Shown here: positions 47,391 to 55,880 of the stretch, in pieces
Layout: each line of letters begins with the position of its first letter
Numbering within the stretch: the first letter of the stretch is position 1
Source of the DNA: Microbispora catharanthi
Lineage (GTDB): Bacteria > Actinomycetota > Actinomycetes > Streptosporangiales > Streptosporangiaceae
Direction of reading: 5' to 3'
Length of the DNA: 64,000 bases
Assembly: GCF_006334915.2 (NCBI RefSeq)
Contig: NZ_VDMA02000013.1
Location: 1-64,000 of the forward strand
Made by a program: the position numbers and the translations under genes
The notes under the pieces: model-generated
Told to the model about the DNA's origin: nothing
Database searches by the model: none
What the model saw: the letters and a program-made list of their open reading frames with translations, nothing else

Positions 47391-47938
47391 GCGACTGCCT
47401 TCTCGATCACGTCACAGAGCATGTGGATCACCGTGAGATGCACCTCCTGGATGGTCGCGGTGTCGTCCGCGGGCACGGTCAGGGCCTCGTCGCACAGCTC
47501 GGCGAGCGGGTTGGGACCTGGGCCGGTCAGCGCCCAGGTCGTCAGGCCGCACTCGCGGCCGGCCTCGGCCGCCTCGGTCACGTTGCGGCTCGTCCCGCTG
47601 GTCGACAGGCACATCAGCACGTCGCCGGGGCGGCCGTGCGCCCGCACCTGCCGCGCGTACAGCTCGGCCATGCCGAAGTCGTTGCCGATGGCGGTCAGGG
47701 ACGAGGTGTCGCCGTGCAGCGGGATCGCGGCGTACGGCCGCCGGTCGGCTCGGTAGCGCCCGACCAGTTCCGCGGTCAGGTGCTGCGCCTCGGCGGCGGA
47801 TCCGCCGTTGCCGCAGGCGAGCAGCCGTCCGCCGCCGCTCAGCACGGCCGCGAGCTTGTAGCCCCAGGCGTGGATCTTGGGCGTCTCCGGGTCCACCGCC
47901 GTCAGCGCGGTGCTCAGCCGGGCCAGATGAGGATGCAT
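47387..47938 (-). CDS. gmhA: Sedoheptulose 7-phosphate isomerase (SIS domain)
   Basis: This 183-residue isomerase has GRLLACGNGGSAAEAQHLTA (phosphate-binding loop), ELVGRYRADRRPYAAIPL, SLTAIGNDFGMAELYARQV and LCLSTSGTSRNVTEAAEAG, with catalytic Glu and His regions of GmhA (IQEVHLTVIHMLCD). It converts sedoheptulose 7-phosphate to D-glycero-D-manno-heptose 7-phosphate, the first step of the pathway. It lies 3 bp after the GT4 gene. Confidence 0.92.
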   Translation of the reverse strand: MHPHLARLSTALTAVDPETPKIHAWGYKLAAVLSGGGRLLACGNGGSAAEAQHLTAELVGRYRADRRPYAAIPLHGDTSSLTAIGNDFGMAELYARQVRAHGRPGDVLMCLSTSGTSRNVTEAAEAGRECGLTTWALTGPGPNPLAELCDEALTVPADDTATIQEVHLTVIHMLCDVIEKAVA

Positions 47939-47941
47939 CGC

Positions 47942-49135
47942 TCAGCCTCCCGCGGCGGCGAGGGTGCGCAGGCACCCGCCGACCAGGTTTCGGTACACGG
48001 ACTCGGTCTGCTCGGCGATCCTGGGCCAGCCGTAACGGGCGCGGGCCCGCCGGGCTCCGGCGGCCGACAACGCCGCCCGCAGGCCGGGCCGGATCAGCAG
48101 ATCGCAGAGCGCGCGCGACAGCGCACGCGGCCGCCGGGGCGGCACGAGCACGCCGCATCCCGCGACGGTGTCGAGGTGGCCGCCGACCGCCGAAGCGACC
48201 ACCGGCACCCCGCAGGCCAGGGCCTCCAGGGGCACCATGCCGAACGGCTCATACCACGGGACGGTCACCAGGACGTCCGCGGAGCGCATGAGGGCCGGCA
48301 CCTCGGCCCGGCTCACGCTGCCGATCAGCCGGACCCGGTCGCCGAGGCCGAGGCCGTCGGCCAGCGTGCGCAGCCGCGTGCTCTCCTCGTCATCAGGGTC
48401 GCCGCCGGCGATCACGAGCTCGGCGCCGGGCACCTGCCGCATCGCGCGGACGACGGTGTCCACCCCCTTGCGCGGCACCATGCGGCCGATGCTCAGCACC
48501 CGGGGCCGGTCGCCGCGCGGGGCGGCCGGGCCGTCCGCGCGGAACAGGCCGAGGTCGACGCCGCACGGCACGACCGCGATCCGGTCGCGCGGCACGCCCA
48601 TCACGACGAGTTCGCGCACCTCGTCGGAGCAGGTCGCGATGACCGCGACCGCCCGGCGGCCGATGTCGCGCTCGATCGCGAGCCGGCTCGGCGGACTGGT
48701 GTCGGCTTCGCCCTGCCAGCGCCGCTTCACGGTGCCGAGCGCGTGGTAGGTCTGCACGACCGGAATTCGAAGAGGCTCCGCCGCCGTCAGCGTGGCCAGC
48801 CCGCTCATCCAGAAGTGCGCGTGCGCCACGTCGGGCGGCTCGGCCTTCCACCTGCGGGCCAGGTGCTCCCCGAACTCGGGCATGTGCGGCAGCAGTTCGT
48901 CCTTGGGCAGCGGCTCCGCCGGTCCGGCCGGCACGTGCTCGACGGTGACGCCGGGCGCCATGGGCACGGCCTCCGGCTGGTCGGGGGAGGTCCGCCGCGT
49001 GTGCACGACGACCTCGTTGCCCCGTTCGGCCAGGGCCACGGCCAGCGCCGCGACGTGCACGTTCTGCCCGCCGGCGTCCACACCGCCGAGGGTCGCCAGC
49101 GGGCTGGCGTGCTCCGACACCAGGGCGATCCTCAT
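47942..49135 (-). CDS. Glycosyltransferase family 4
   Basis: This 397-residue GT-B enzyme has MRIALVSEHASPLATLGGVD, AGGQNVHVAALAVALAERGN and AHFWMSGLATL. Donor-site motifs are RVLSIGRMVPRKGVDTVVRA and VPWYEPFGMVPLEALACGVP (E-x7-E type). The N-terminal GGVDAGGQNVHV resembles sucrose-phosphate-synthase-like and MshA-like transferases. The sugar is unknown. It overlaps the upstream GT9 by 4 bp. Confidence 0.9.
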   Translation of the reverse strand: MRIALVSEHASPLATLGGVDAGGQNVHVAALAVALAERGNEVVVHTRRTSPDQPEAVPMAPGVTVEHVPAGPAEPLPKDELLPHMPEFGEHLARRWKAEPPDVAHAHFWMSGLATLTAAEPLRIPVVQTYHALGTVKRRWQGEADTSPPSRLAIERDIGRRAVAVIATCSDEVRELVVMGVPRDRIAVVPCGVDLGLFRADGPAAPRGDRPRVLSIGRMVPRKGVDTVVRAMRQVPGAELVIAGGDPDDEESTRLRTLADGLGLGDRVRLIGSVSRAEVPALMRSADVLVTVPWYEPFGMVPLEALACGVPVVASAVGGHLDTVAGCGVLVPPRRPRALSRALCDLLIRPGLRAALSAAGARRARARYGWPRIAEQTESVYRNLVGGCLRTLAAAGG

Positions 49136-50172
49136 GGCACCCTCTCCTTCACCGCCTCTTCGGCCGGTATGAGGCGGCGCACCGCGTCGACCACCTGCTC
49201 ACCGCCGACCGAGGTCAGGCACGGATGACCGGGAATGGGACAGATCCTCGCCCTGCTCCCCCGGCAGGGGGCGTCCTGGTCGCCGAGGACCACCGTGGGC
49301 ACGCCGTACGGCGCCCAGCGGGCGGCGGGCACGACCGGCGCGAACAGGCTGACAACGGGCGTGCCGACGGCGGCCGCGAGGTGGGCGGGGCCGGTGTTGG
49401 CGGCGACCACCGCCGACGCCCCGGCGAGCACGGCGGCGAGTTCGGCGAACGTGGTCGCCCCGCCCAGATCGAGCGCGAGGCCGGAGACGATCGCGGTCAG
49501 CGCCCGCTCGCCCGGGCTGCCGGTGACGACGACCCGCTCGCCCGCGGCCAGCAGCGCCTCGACCGCCTCCGCCCAGCGCTCGGCGGGCCACGCCCTGGCC
49601 GGCGCGGTCGTGCCGGGATGCACCACCACGTAGCCGGGCGGGCCGGTGAGGTGCTCCACATCCGGCAGCGGACCGCGCACGGCGAGCCGCCCGTCGTCGC
49701 CCGGCGGGAGGTCGAAGCCGGCGGCGCGGGCGAGGCCGAGCATGCGCTCCGGCTCTGGGACGTCCACGCGCTCGTCCACGAGGTGACGCACGTCGAGCAG
49801 GGAGCCGGGGTAGTCCTCGCTGATCGCGGCGATCCGCGGCACTCCGGCCAGCCGCAGCAGCAGGGCCGTCGGCAGCGCCGACTGGTGGAAGGACGTGAAG
49901 ATCACGGCCACGTCCGGGCCGACGGCGCGGACCTGCTCCACCAGGCGGGCCGCGTGCTCGGAGGTCATCGGCATCCCGTCGGGGTCGATCCAGGGGGCGC
50001 GCCACTCCAGAACGCGGTCGACGCCGGGCAGCAGTTCGGCCGCGGCCCTGCCGTGCGGCCCGGCGAGCAGCACGACCTCCCGCGCCCCGGCGGCGACGGC
50101 GCGCACGGCGGGCCCCGCGAGCAACACGTCGCCCGCGTTGTCGGGCCGCACCACCAGAGCGGTCCCGATCAC
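49132..50172 (-). CDS. Glycosyltransferase family 9 (heptosyltransferase-like)
   Basis: This 346-residue enzyme has VVRPDNAGDVLLAGPAVRAV, VVVHPGTTAPARAWPAERWA and VVAANTGPAHLAAAVGTPVV, the hallmark sequence of ADP-heptose transferases. A Cys-containing C-terminal segment PCRGSRARICPIPGHPCL also recurs in the family. The GTG start at 50172 follows GGAGG and overlaps the GT2 stop (GTGA), which fixes it. Confidence 0.9.
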   Translation of the reverse strand: MIGTALVVRPDNAGDVLLAGPAVRAVAAGAREVVLLAGPHGRAAAELLPGVDRVLEWRAPWIDPDGMPMTSEHAARLVEQVRAVGPDVAVIFTSFHQSALPTALLLRLAGVPRIAAISEDYPGSLLDVRHLVDERVDVPEPERMLGLARAAGFDLPPGDDGRLAVRGPLPDVEHLTGPPGYVVVHPGTTAPARAWPAERWAEAVEALLAAGERVVVTGSPGERALTAIVSGLALDLGGATTFAELAAVLAGASAVVAANTGPAHLAAAVGTPVVSLFAPVVPAARWAPYGVPTVVLGDQDAPCRGSRARICPIPGHPCLTSVGGEQVVDAVRRLIPAEEAVKERVP

Positions 50173-51191
50173 GAGCGCCTCCCCGTCTTGCCCGTCCGCA
50201 CCTTCACCTCGCCTCTGATCCGGTGCGCGCAGGCCACCGGAGGGATCACCACGCTGGTCGCGGCCATGCGCGCGATCTCCCCCGGCGTACGCGGGCCCGG
50301 GGCGATGCGCGCCCAGGCGAACTCGGCGGTGAGGCCGAGCCAGGCCAGTCCCGCGACGGCGGCCGGTCGCCTCCGGCACCCCCCGGTGGCGGCGAGCGTG
50401 AGTGCGAGCAGGCCCATGCCGGTGGTGAGTGCGTGCCGCCTGAGCCTGCCCGGGTGGCCGCCGATGGCCGCCCGCCAGTCGCGGCCGTGCACGTGCCGCA
50501 TGAGCGCGTCGGACGCGTTGCCGCGCTGGAAGCGCACGCTGGACCAGAAGCCGTCGTCGCGCACCGGGTGGCGGGTCAGGCGTTCGCCCTTCACCAGGGC
50601 GAACCCGGCCTGCTCGACGCGCAGCGCGAGGTCGGCGTCCTCCCGGTAGGCCCCGGGGAAGCGCTCGTCGAATCCGCCGGTCGCCTCCAGGGCCGTCCTT
50701 CGGTAGGCCATGTCGGCGGTGATCCAGTCGGCGCCGGCCAGCCCGGCGGTGTTGCGCTCGGCGTCGGTCGGGCGGCGGCCCGCCGGCAGCGGCACCTCCA
50801 GCCGTCCCTGGCTCCCGCCGACGTTCTCGGGCAGGCGGGCGAGGTCGTCCGTCAGCGCGCGGACCCAGCCAGGGCCCGGCACCACGTCGTCGTCGAGGAA
50901 CACCACCCACGGCGTCGTCGCGGCCCGCCATCCGGCGTTGCGCGCGGCGGCCGGGCCGCGCCCGCCCGACCTGAGCACGCGTACGTGACCGGGCACCGGC
51001 AGCGGGTCCCGGTCTGCCTCCCGCCGGTCGTCCACCACGATCACCTCGGGACCGGAGCCGACGGCGGCGAGCGTGGCGGCCAGGCTCGGGCGCCCGATCG
51101 TCGGGATGACGACCGTGACGGCCGGTCCCGTTTCTTGGTGCGGCTCCCCGGTGGGAGCCGGGTTCGTTCCCCGGGTCATCTCAGTCGTCAT
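50169..51191 (-). CDS. Glycosyltransferase family 2 with C-terminal membrane segments
   Basis: This 340-residue GT-A enzyme has VTVVIPTIGRPSLAATLAAV, VIVVDDRREADRDP, the metal-binding FLDDDVVPGPGW, GGFDERFPGAYREDADLALR and a C-terminal hydrophobic region (TTGMGLLALTLAATGG; AVAGLAWLGLTAEFAWA) that should place it at the membrane. The ATG at 51191 overlaps the carbamoyltransferase stop by 4 bp. Confidence 0.9.
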   Translation of the reverse strand: MTTEMTRGTNPAPTGEPHQETGPAVTVVIPTIGRPSLAATLAAVGSGPEVIVVDDRREADRDPLPVPGHVRVLRSGGRGPAAARNAGWRAATTPWVVFLDDDVVPGPGWVRALTDDLARLPENVGGSQGRLEVPLPAGRRPTDAERNTAGLAGADWITADMAYRRTALEATGGFDERFPGAYREDADLALRVEQAGFALVKGERLTRHPVRDDGFWSSVRFQRGNASDALMRHVHGRDWRAAIGGHPGRLRRHALTTGMGLLALTLAATGGCRRRPAAVAGLAWLGLTAEFAWARIAPGPRTPGEIARMAATSVVIPPVACAHRIRGEVKVRTGKTGRRS

Positions 51192-52828
51192 CCGGCGAAC
51201 ACCGCCCCCCTGCGCACGACGTACGGACCGAGGACGAGCACGTCCACCGGGGCCGAGCCGAAGCACTCCAGCGCGTCGCGGGGGTCGTCCACCATCGGGC
51301 GGCCGGCCGTGTTGAGGCTCGTGTTGACCACCACCGGCAGCCCGCTGCGCGCCTCGAACTCCTCGAGCAGCCGGGCCAGCAGCGGGTCGCGACCGCGCTC
51401 GACGGTCTGGATCCTGGCCGTGCCGTCGACGTGCACCACCGCGGGGATGCGGTCGCGCCACTCCGGCCGCACGTCGTGGACGAACAGCATGTACGGGCTC
51501 GACATCGGGCCCCTGCCGAAGATCATGGGGGCGCGTTCCGCCAGCACCATCGGGGCGATGGGGCGGAACTGCTCGCGGCCCTTCACGTCGTTGAGCCGCT
51601 CGGTGTTGCGGGGGTTGCCGGGGTGGGCGAGCAGGGAGCGGCGGCCGAGCGCGCGGGGGCCGTACTCGGCGCGTCCCTGGAACCACGCGATCACGCGGTC
51701 GGCCGCGAGCTCGGCGGCGACGGTCGCGGCGAGGTCGGCGGGGCGCTCGTAGGGCACGCGCGCGACGTCGAGCCAGGCGCCGAGCTCCTCGTCGGTCCAG
51801 CCCCGCCCGAGGTCGGCGCCGGGCATCGGCGTGACGGGGTCGCCGTTGGCCTGGGCGAGGTGCAGCGCTCCCCCGAGCGCGGTGCCGGAATCGCCCGCCG
51901 CGGGCTGCACCCACACCTCCTCGAACGGGCCCTCGGCGAACAGGCGGGTGTTGGCCACGCAGTTGAGCGCCACTCCCCCGGCCATCGTGAGGTAGCGCGC
52001 CCCGGTGCGCTCATGCAGCCACGTCGCGAGGTCGAGCAGCACCTCCTCCAGGCGGACCTGCACGCTCGCGGCGAGGTCGGCGTGGTCGGCCGTCCACTTC
52101 TCACCCTTGCCGAGCGCCTTGGCGTAGACGCTCCAGTCGATCGGCTCGACCCGGAAGCCGCCGTCGCCCGTGGGGTGGATGAGCTCGCGCATCTCGCGCA
52201 GGAAGCGCGGCTCGCCGTAGGAGGCGAGGGCCATCACCTTGTACTCGTCGCTCGACCGGAGGAAGCCGAGGTGCTGGGTGAGATCCTCGTACATCAGCCC
52301 GAGGGAGTGCGGCAGCGCCTGGCTCGCCAGGACGGTCAGCTCGCCGTCCCGGTAGTGCCCGGCCAGGTGAGAGACGGCCTCGCCGCGGCCGTCGCACACC
52401 AGCACCGCCGACTCGCGGTAGGGCGCGGCCAGCCCGGCCGACGCGGCGTGCGCGATGTGGTGGGGGACGAACCGCACCTGGGCGGCGTCGAGCCCGGGCA
52501 GCGCGGTGGCCAGGAAGTTGGGGGCGCGGCGTGCGTAGGTGGTGCGCAGGTCCTCCCAGCGCTCGTCCTGCCCGGGCCCTCCGGGCACCACGAGCTCGGG
52601 GTCGTAGGAGTAGGCGACGCCGTCGAGGTCCTCGGGCCGCAGCCCGGCCTGTTCGAGGCACCACGCGGCGGCCAGCTCCGGCAGCTCCCAGGAGGAGAAC
52701 GGGACCGGGCGCTTGCCGTGCTTGCGCCGGCTGAAGCGCTCCTCCTCCGCTGCGGCGACCACCTCACCATCCACGACCAGCGCGGCGGCTGGATCATGAA
52801 AAATCGCATTTATCCCCAAGAACCGCAT
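51188..52828 (-). CDS. Carbamoyltransferase (NodU/CmcH/TobZ family)
   Basis: This 546-residue enzyme uses carbamoyl phosphate and ATP to carbamoylate a hydroxyl group, typically on a sugar. An N-terminal Kae1-like domain carries GINAIFHDPAAALVVDGEVV, EEERFSRRKHGKRP and the metal-binding HHIAHAASAG. The central region has LTMAGGVALNCVANTRL. The C-terminal domain has GRAEYGPRALGRRSLLAHP, FRPIAPMVLAE and LPVVVNTSLNTAGRPMVDDP. GGAGGG precedes the ATG at 52828. It is the promoter-proximal gene of the nine-gene operon, pointing to a carbamoylated product. Confidence 0.93.
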   Translation of the reverse strand: MRFLGINAIFHDPAAALVVDGEVVAAAEEERFSRRKHGKRPVPFSSWELPELAAAWCLEQAGLRPEDLDGVAYSYDPELVVPGGPGQDERWEDLRTTYARRAPNFLATALPGLDAAQVRFVPHHIAHAASAGLAAPYRESAVLVCDGRGEAVSHLAGHYRDGELTVLASQALPHSLGLMYEDLTQHLGFLRSSDEYKVMALASYGEPRFLREMRELIHPTGDGGFRVEPIDWSVYAKALGKGEKWTADHADLAASVQVRLEEVLLDLATWLHERTGARYLTMAGGVALNCVANTRLFAEGPFEEVWVQPAAGDSGTALGGALHLAQANGDPVTPMPGADLGRGWTDEELGAWLDVARVPYERPADLAATVAAELAADRVIAWFQGRAEYGPRALGRRSLLAHPGNPRNTERLNDVKGREQFRPIAPMVLAERAPMIFGRGPMSSPYMLFVHDVRPEWRDRIPAVVHVDGTARIQTVERGRDPLLARLLEEFEARSGLPVVVNTSLNTAGRPMVDDPRDALECFGSAPVDVLVLGPYVVRRGAVFAG

Positions 52829-53024
52829 CGGTTTCCCTCCGTGGCGCAGTGGAGGTCTGGTTACCGAGAGAAGCGCTCCTAAACACTCCTTTGTAGAGAA
52901 GTCGACGTGAGTGGGGGATGCACTCAATAACTGCTACTCTGCGTAGTCACGGGCGAAGTTGTGGCGGTGTTTGCCGACCTGTCCCCCGGGTAGCCCGGCG
53001 GGCGATTCGCGCAGGAGGTTGCTC
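52829..53024. promoter_or_regulatory. Divergent promoter region of the heptose island
   Basis: This 196-bp spacer drives the nine-gene operon leftwards and gmhB plus a glycosyltransferase rightwards. It is locally AT-richer around 52875-52950. I could not identify a convincing operator. Confidence 0.35.
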
Positions 53025-53603
53025 GTGCCACAGGCCGCCCGTCCGCCCGCCGCGGTGCTTTTCGACCGTGACGGAACGCTGATTCACGACGTTCCTTACA
53101 ACAGCGATCCCGAGCGCGTGGAGCCCGTCGCCGGGGCCCGGGAGGCGCTCGACCGGCTGCGCGCGGCGAGCATCCCGGTCGGGATCGTGACCAATCAGTC
53201 GGGGGTCGCCAAGGGCCTGATCGCCCCGGAGGCCCTGCGCGCCGTGAACGACCGGGTGGACGCCCTGCTCGGCCCCTTCGACGTGTGGGAGATCTGCCGG
53301 CACGACGACGGCGACCGCTGCGACTGCCGCAAGCCCGCGCCCGGTCTCGTGCTGCGCGCGGCCCGTCGGCTCGGCGTCCGTCCGGAGGACTGCGTGGTGA
53401 TCGGCGACATCGGCCGGGACGTGGAGGCGGCCCGCGCCGCCGGCGCCCGGGGCATCCTCGTGCCGACCCCGGTGACCCTGCCGGAGGAGGTGGCGGCCGC
53501 CCCCGAGGTGGCGTCCGACCTCGCCGCGGCGGTCGATCTGGTGCTCGGGGGAATTCCGCTCACAGCTGAGGATGAAGAGGGCATGACCAGGGCAGGTGGG
53601 TGA
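53025..53603 (+). CDS. gmhB: Heptose 1,7-bisphosphate 7-phosphatase (HAD)
   Basis: This 192-residue HAD phosphatase has motif I FDRDGTLIHDVPYNSDPERV, motif II VTNQSGVAKGL, zinc ligands in ICRHDDGDRCDCRKPAPG, and the acidic motif IV VVIGDIGRDVEAA. It would remove the 7-phosphate between the two HldE reactions. The zinc loop is shorter than in E. coli GmhB. The GTG start at 53025 has AGGAGG six bases upstream. It is divergent from the main operon. Confidence 0.9.
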   Translation: MPQAARPPAAVLFDRDGTLIHDVPYNSDPERVEPVAGAREALDRLRAASIPVGIVTNQSGVAKGLIAPEALRAVNDRVDALLGPFDVWEICRHDDGDRCDCRKPAPGLVLRAARRLGVRPEDCVVIGDIGRDVEAARAAGARGILVPTPVTLPEEVAAAPEVASDLAAAVDLVLGGIPLTAEDEEGMTRAGG

Positions 53604-53668
53604 GGCGCCCGCGGGGGGGAGGGCACGGTGTTCCGAGGTCGGCAGAACGACGGACGGGGAGCGATGCG

Positions 53669-54622
53669 ATGAAGATCATGGTCTGGCATGTCCACGGGTC
53701 GTGGACCACCTCTTTCGTGCATGGGCGGCACGACTATCTGGTGCCGCTCACCCCCGACCGTGGTCCCGACGGGCGGGGCCGGGCCGACACCTACCCCTGG
53801 CCCGACAGCGTGCGGGAGGTCCCGTACGACCGGCTGGCGGGTGAGGACGTCGACGTGGTCGTGTACCAGAGGCCGCACGAGCTCGACCTGGCCCGCGAAT
53901 GGCTGGGGCGTGACGTGCCCGGCGTCTACGTCGAGCACAACACGCCCGCGGGGGACGTGCCCAAGACCCGTCATCCGCTGGCCGACCGCGACGACATCCC
54001 GATCGTCCACGTCACCCACTTCAACGACCTGTTCTGGGACTCCGGCCGCGCCTCCACCCATGTCATCGAGCACGGGGTCGTCGACCCCGGCTACCTCTAC
54101 GCGGGCGAGCTGGCCCGTGCCGGCGTGGTCGTCAACGAGCCGATCAGGCGCTGGCGGGTGGCGGGCACCGACCTGCTGCCCACGTTCGCCGCGACGGCCC
54201 CGCTCGACGTGTTCGGTATGAAGGTGACGAACCTGCCGTCCAAGCTCGGCCTGGACAGGGAGATGGAGGTGTTCGAGGACCTGCCGCAGGCCGCCATGCA
54301 CGCCGAGCTGGCCCGGCGCCGGGTCTACCTGCACCCCTACCGCTGGACCTCGCTCGGACTGTCGCTGATCGAGGCCATGATGATCGGCATGCCGGTCGTC
54401 GCGCTCGCCACCACCGAGGCCGTGGAGGCGGTGCCGCCGGAGGCGGGGGTCGTCTCGACCAAGCTGCCGACGCTGCTGCGGGCGCTCGACCGGTACGCCA
54501 ACGAGCCCGAGCTCGCCGTCCAGGCGGGCAAGGCGGCCCGCTCGGCCGCACTGGCCCGCTACAGCCTCGACCGCTTCCTCGCCGACTGGGACAAGCTGCT
54601 CGGCTCGATCGTCCCGGGATGA
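53669..54622 (+). CDS. Glycosyltransferase (GT-B, group 1-like)
   Basis: This 317-residue protein starts MKIMVWHVHGSWTTSFVHGR. Its C-terminal donor-binding region is HPYRWTSLGLSLIEAMMIGM, then PVVALATTEAVEAVPPEAGV, as in GT4-like enzymes. The N-terminal half (VVVYQRPHELDLAREWLGRD, YVEHNTPAGDVP) is unusual. It follows gmhB by 65 bp and probably belongs to the same glycan pathway. Acceptor and donor are unknown. Confidence 0.82.
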   Translation: MKIMVWHVHGSWTTSFVHGRHDYLVPLTPDRGPDGRGRADTYPWPDSVREVPYDRLAGEDVDVVVYQRPHELDLAREWLGRDVPGVYVEHNTPAGDVPKTRHPLADRDDIPIVHVTHFNDLFWDSGRASTHVIEHGVVDPGYLYAGELARAGVVVNEPIRRWRVAGTDLLPTFAATAPLDVFGMKVTNLPSKLGLDREMEVFEDLPQAAMHAELARRRVYLHPYRWTSLGLSLIEAMMIGMPVVALATTEAVEAVPPEAGVVSTKLPTLLRALDRYANEPELAVQAGKAARSAALARYSLDRFLADWDKLLGSIVPG

Positions 54623-54676
54623 CTCTCATGCGGCCGCGCTACTGACGTCTTCCTGGGGAAGGCCTTACCCCTCGAT

Positions 54677-54692
54677 GAGACCGGCCGGTCTC
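54677..54692. promoter_or_regulatory. Perfect 16-bp palindrome
   Basis: GAGACCGG-CCGGTCTC lies 37 bp upstream of the SnoaL-like start at 54730. It could be an operator or part of a terminator for the glycosyltransferase. Confidence 0.35.
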
Positions 54693-54729
54693 CCCGCCGA
54701 CGTACGCTTCAGGGAGGCGAGGGGGAACC

Positions 54730-55242
54730 ATGGCCGATCCTCGGGAGATCCATGACGCTTTCGTGGAGGCGCTCTGCGCGCACGACAGCAGGCGTCTTCT
54801 GGACTGCTTCCACCCGGATGCCGTTATCGTGACCCCCGTCGGCATGGTCGAGGGGCACGAACAGATCGAGTGGTATTTCGGCCAGTTCTTCTCCACCGTG
54901 CCCGACCTGACGGCCAGGGTCACCACGATGCTGGTCCACGGTGACACCGTCGCCGTCGAATGGGTCACGTCGGGGAGCCAGGCGGGAGTGATGCTGCTTC
55001 CGGACGGCACCGAGATCCCCGGCACCGGCCGCCCCGTCTCCTGGACGGGGTGCGGCATGTGGACGGTGGATGACGGCAGGTTCGCCACCGGGCGCATCTA
55101 CTACGACCAGTTGCAGGCTTACATGTCGTTGGGCTGCCGGCTCGTGCAGACCGAGCCCGTCCATCCACGCGATCAGGGGACCCGAGCCGAGTCGCGCTCC
55201 GGATCCGTCCGCCGGCTTCTCCGCAGACTCGCCGGCCGGTGA
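54730..55242 (+). CDS. SnoaL-like / NTF2-fold protein (second copy)
   Basis: This 170-residue protein has the same pattern as the protein at 8684-9118: ALCAHDSRRLLDCFHPDAVI, VEGHEQIEWYFGQFFSTVPD, GTGRPVSWTG and YYDQLQAYMSLGCRL. It carries an extra basic C-terminal tail rich in Arg and Ser. Activity is unknown. GAGGGGGAACC precedes the ATG. Confidence 0.8.
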   Translation: MADPREIHDAFVEALCAHDSRRLLDCFHPDAVIVTPVGMVEGHEQIEWYFGQFFSTVPDLTARVTTMLVHGDTVAVEWVTSGSQAGVMLLPDGTEIPGTGRPVSWTGCGMWTVDDGRFATGRIYYDQLQAYMSLGCRLVQTEPVHPRDQGTRAESRSGSVRRLLRRLAGR

Positions 55243-55352
55243 CAGGACACCGCCTTGCCGGATCCGCGCAGGCCGAGGCGGACCTTGATTGTTTACCGAG
55301 AACGGGGCACCCCGAGGGCAGGTGATCCGGTCCGGGTGGGAAAAGGCTCCTC

Positions 55353-55877
55353 ATGATGCGCAACCTGGTGAACGGCGCCGTCGGCGGCGCGCTCGCGACG
55401 GCCGTGTACAGCGCGATGCTGATGGCGGCGGACAGGGCCGGCCTGCTGGAGGAGCCGCCGCCGCGGCGGTTCGCGCGGCTGACCCTTTCCGGGCGGGACA
55501 AGCCCAGGAGGGGTGAGAACGTGCTCGGGACGATCGCGCACTTCGCGTTCGGCTCCTCCTCCGGCTCTTTGCTCGGCCTGCTGTCGGCCGGACAGCGGGT
55601 GCCCGTGCCCATCGGCACGGCGTACGGGTTGCTGGTGTGGTACTTCGGCTACCAGGGCCTGGCGCCGAGCATCGGCGCGTATCCGCCCGCACCGAAGGAC
55701 CACGCGGGACGCCAGGCCGCACTGCTGGCGGGACACCTGCTGTGGGGCACCGCGCTCGCCGTCGCGCTCAACCGGCTGCGGACCGAGAAGGCGCCGTTGA
55801 CCGCCGAACTCGCGCCCCGCGTTCGCGAGCAGGTCCGGCGCGTCATGCCCACCCCCGAGCCGGTCCCGGCGCGGTGA
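55353..55877 (+). CDS. Small membrane protein of unknown function
   Basis: This 174-residue protein has hydrophobic segments at GAVGGALATAVYSAMLMAAD, TIAHFAFGSSSGSLLGLLSA, GTAYGLLVWYFGYQGLAPS and ALLAGHLLWGTALAVALNRL. The middle loop has GRDKPRRGENVLG. The layout recalls DUF1440/DUF6789-type YagU-like proteins; I am not certain. It converges on the hydrolase gene with a 3-bp gap. Confidence 0.65.
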   Translation: MMRNLVNGAVGGALATAVYSAMLMAADRAGLLEEPPPRRFARLTLSGRDKPRRGENVLGTIAHFAFGSSSGSLLGLLSAGQRVPVPIGTAYGLLVWYFGYQGLAPSIGAYPPAPKDHAGRQAALLAGHLLWGTALAVALNRLRTEKAPLTAELAPRVREQVRRVMPTPEPVPAR

Positions 55878-55880
55878 CGT

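Noticed and set aside
43402..54622. LPS gene cluster of a Gram-negative organism
   Set aside because: No lipid A or Kdo genes are present, and the surrounding genes (SigR-like, DUF6461, SPW) are actinobacterial in style.
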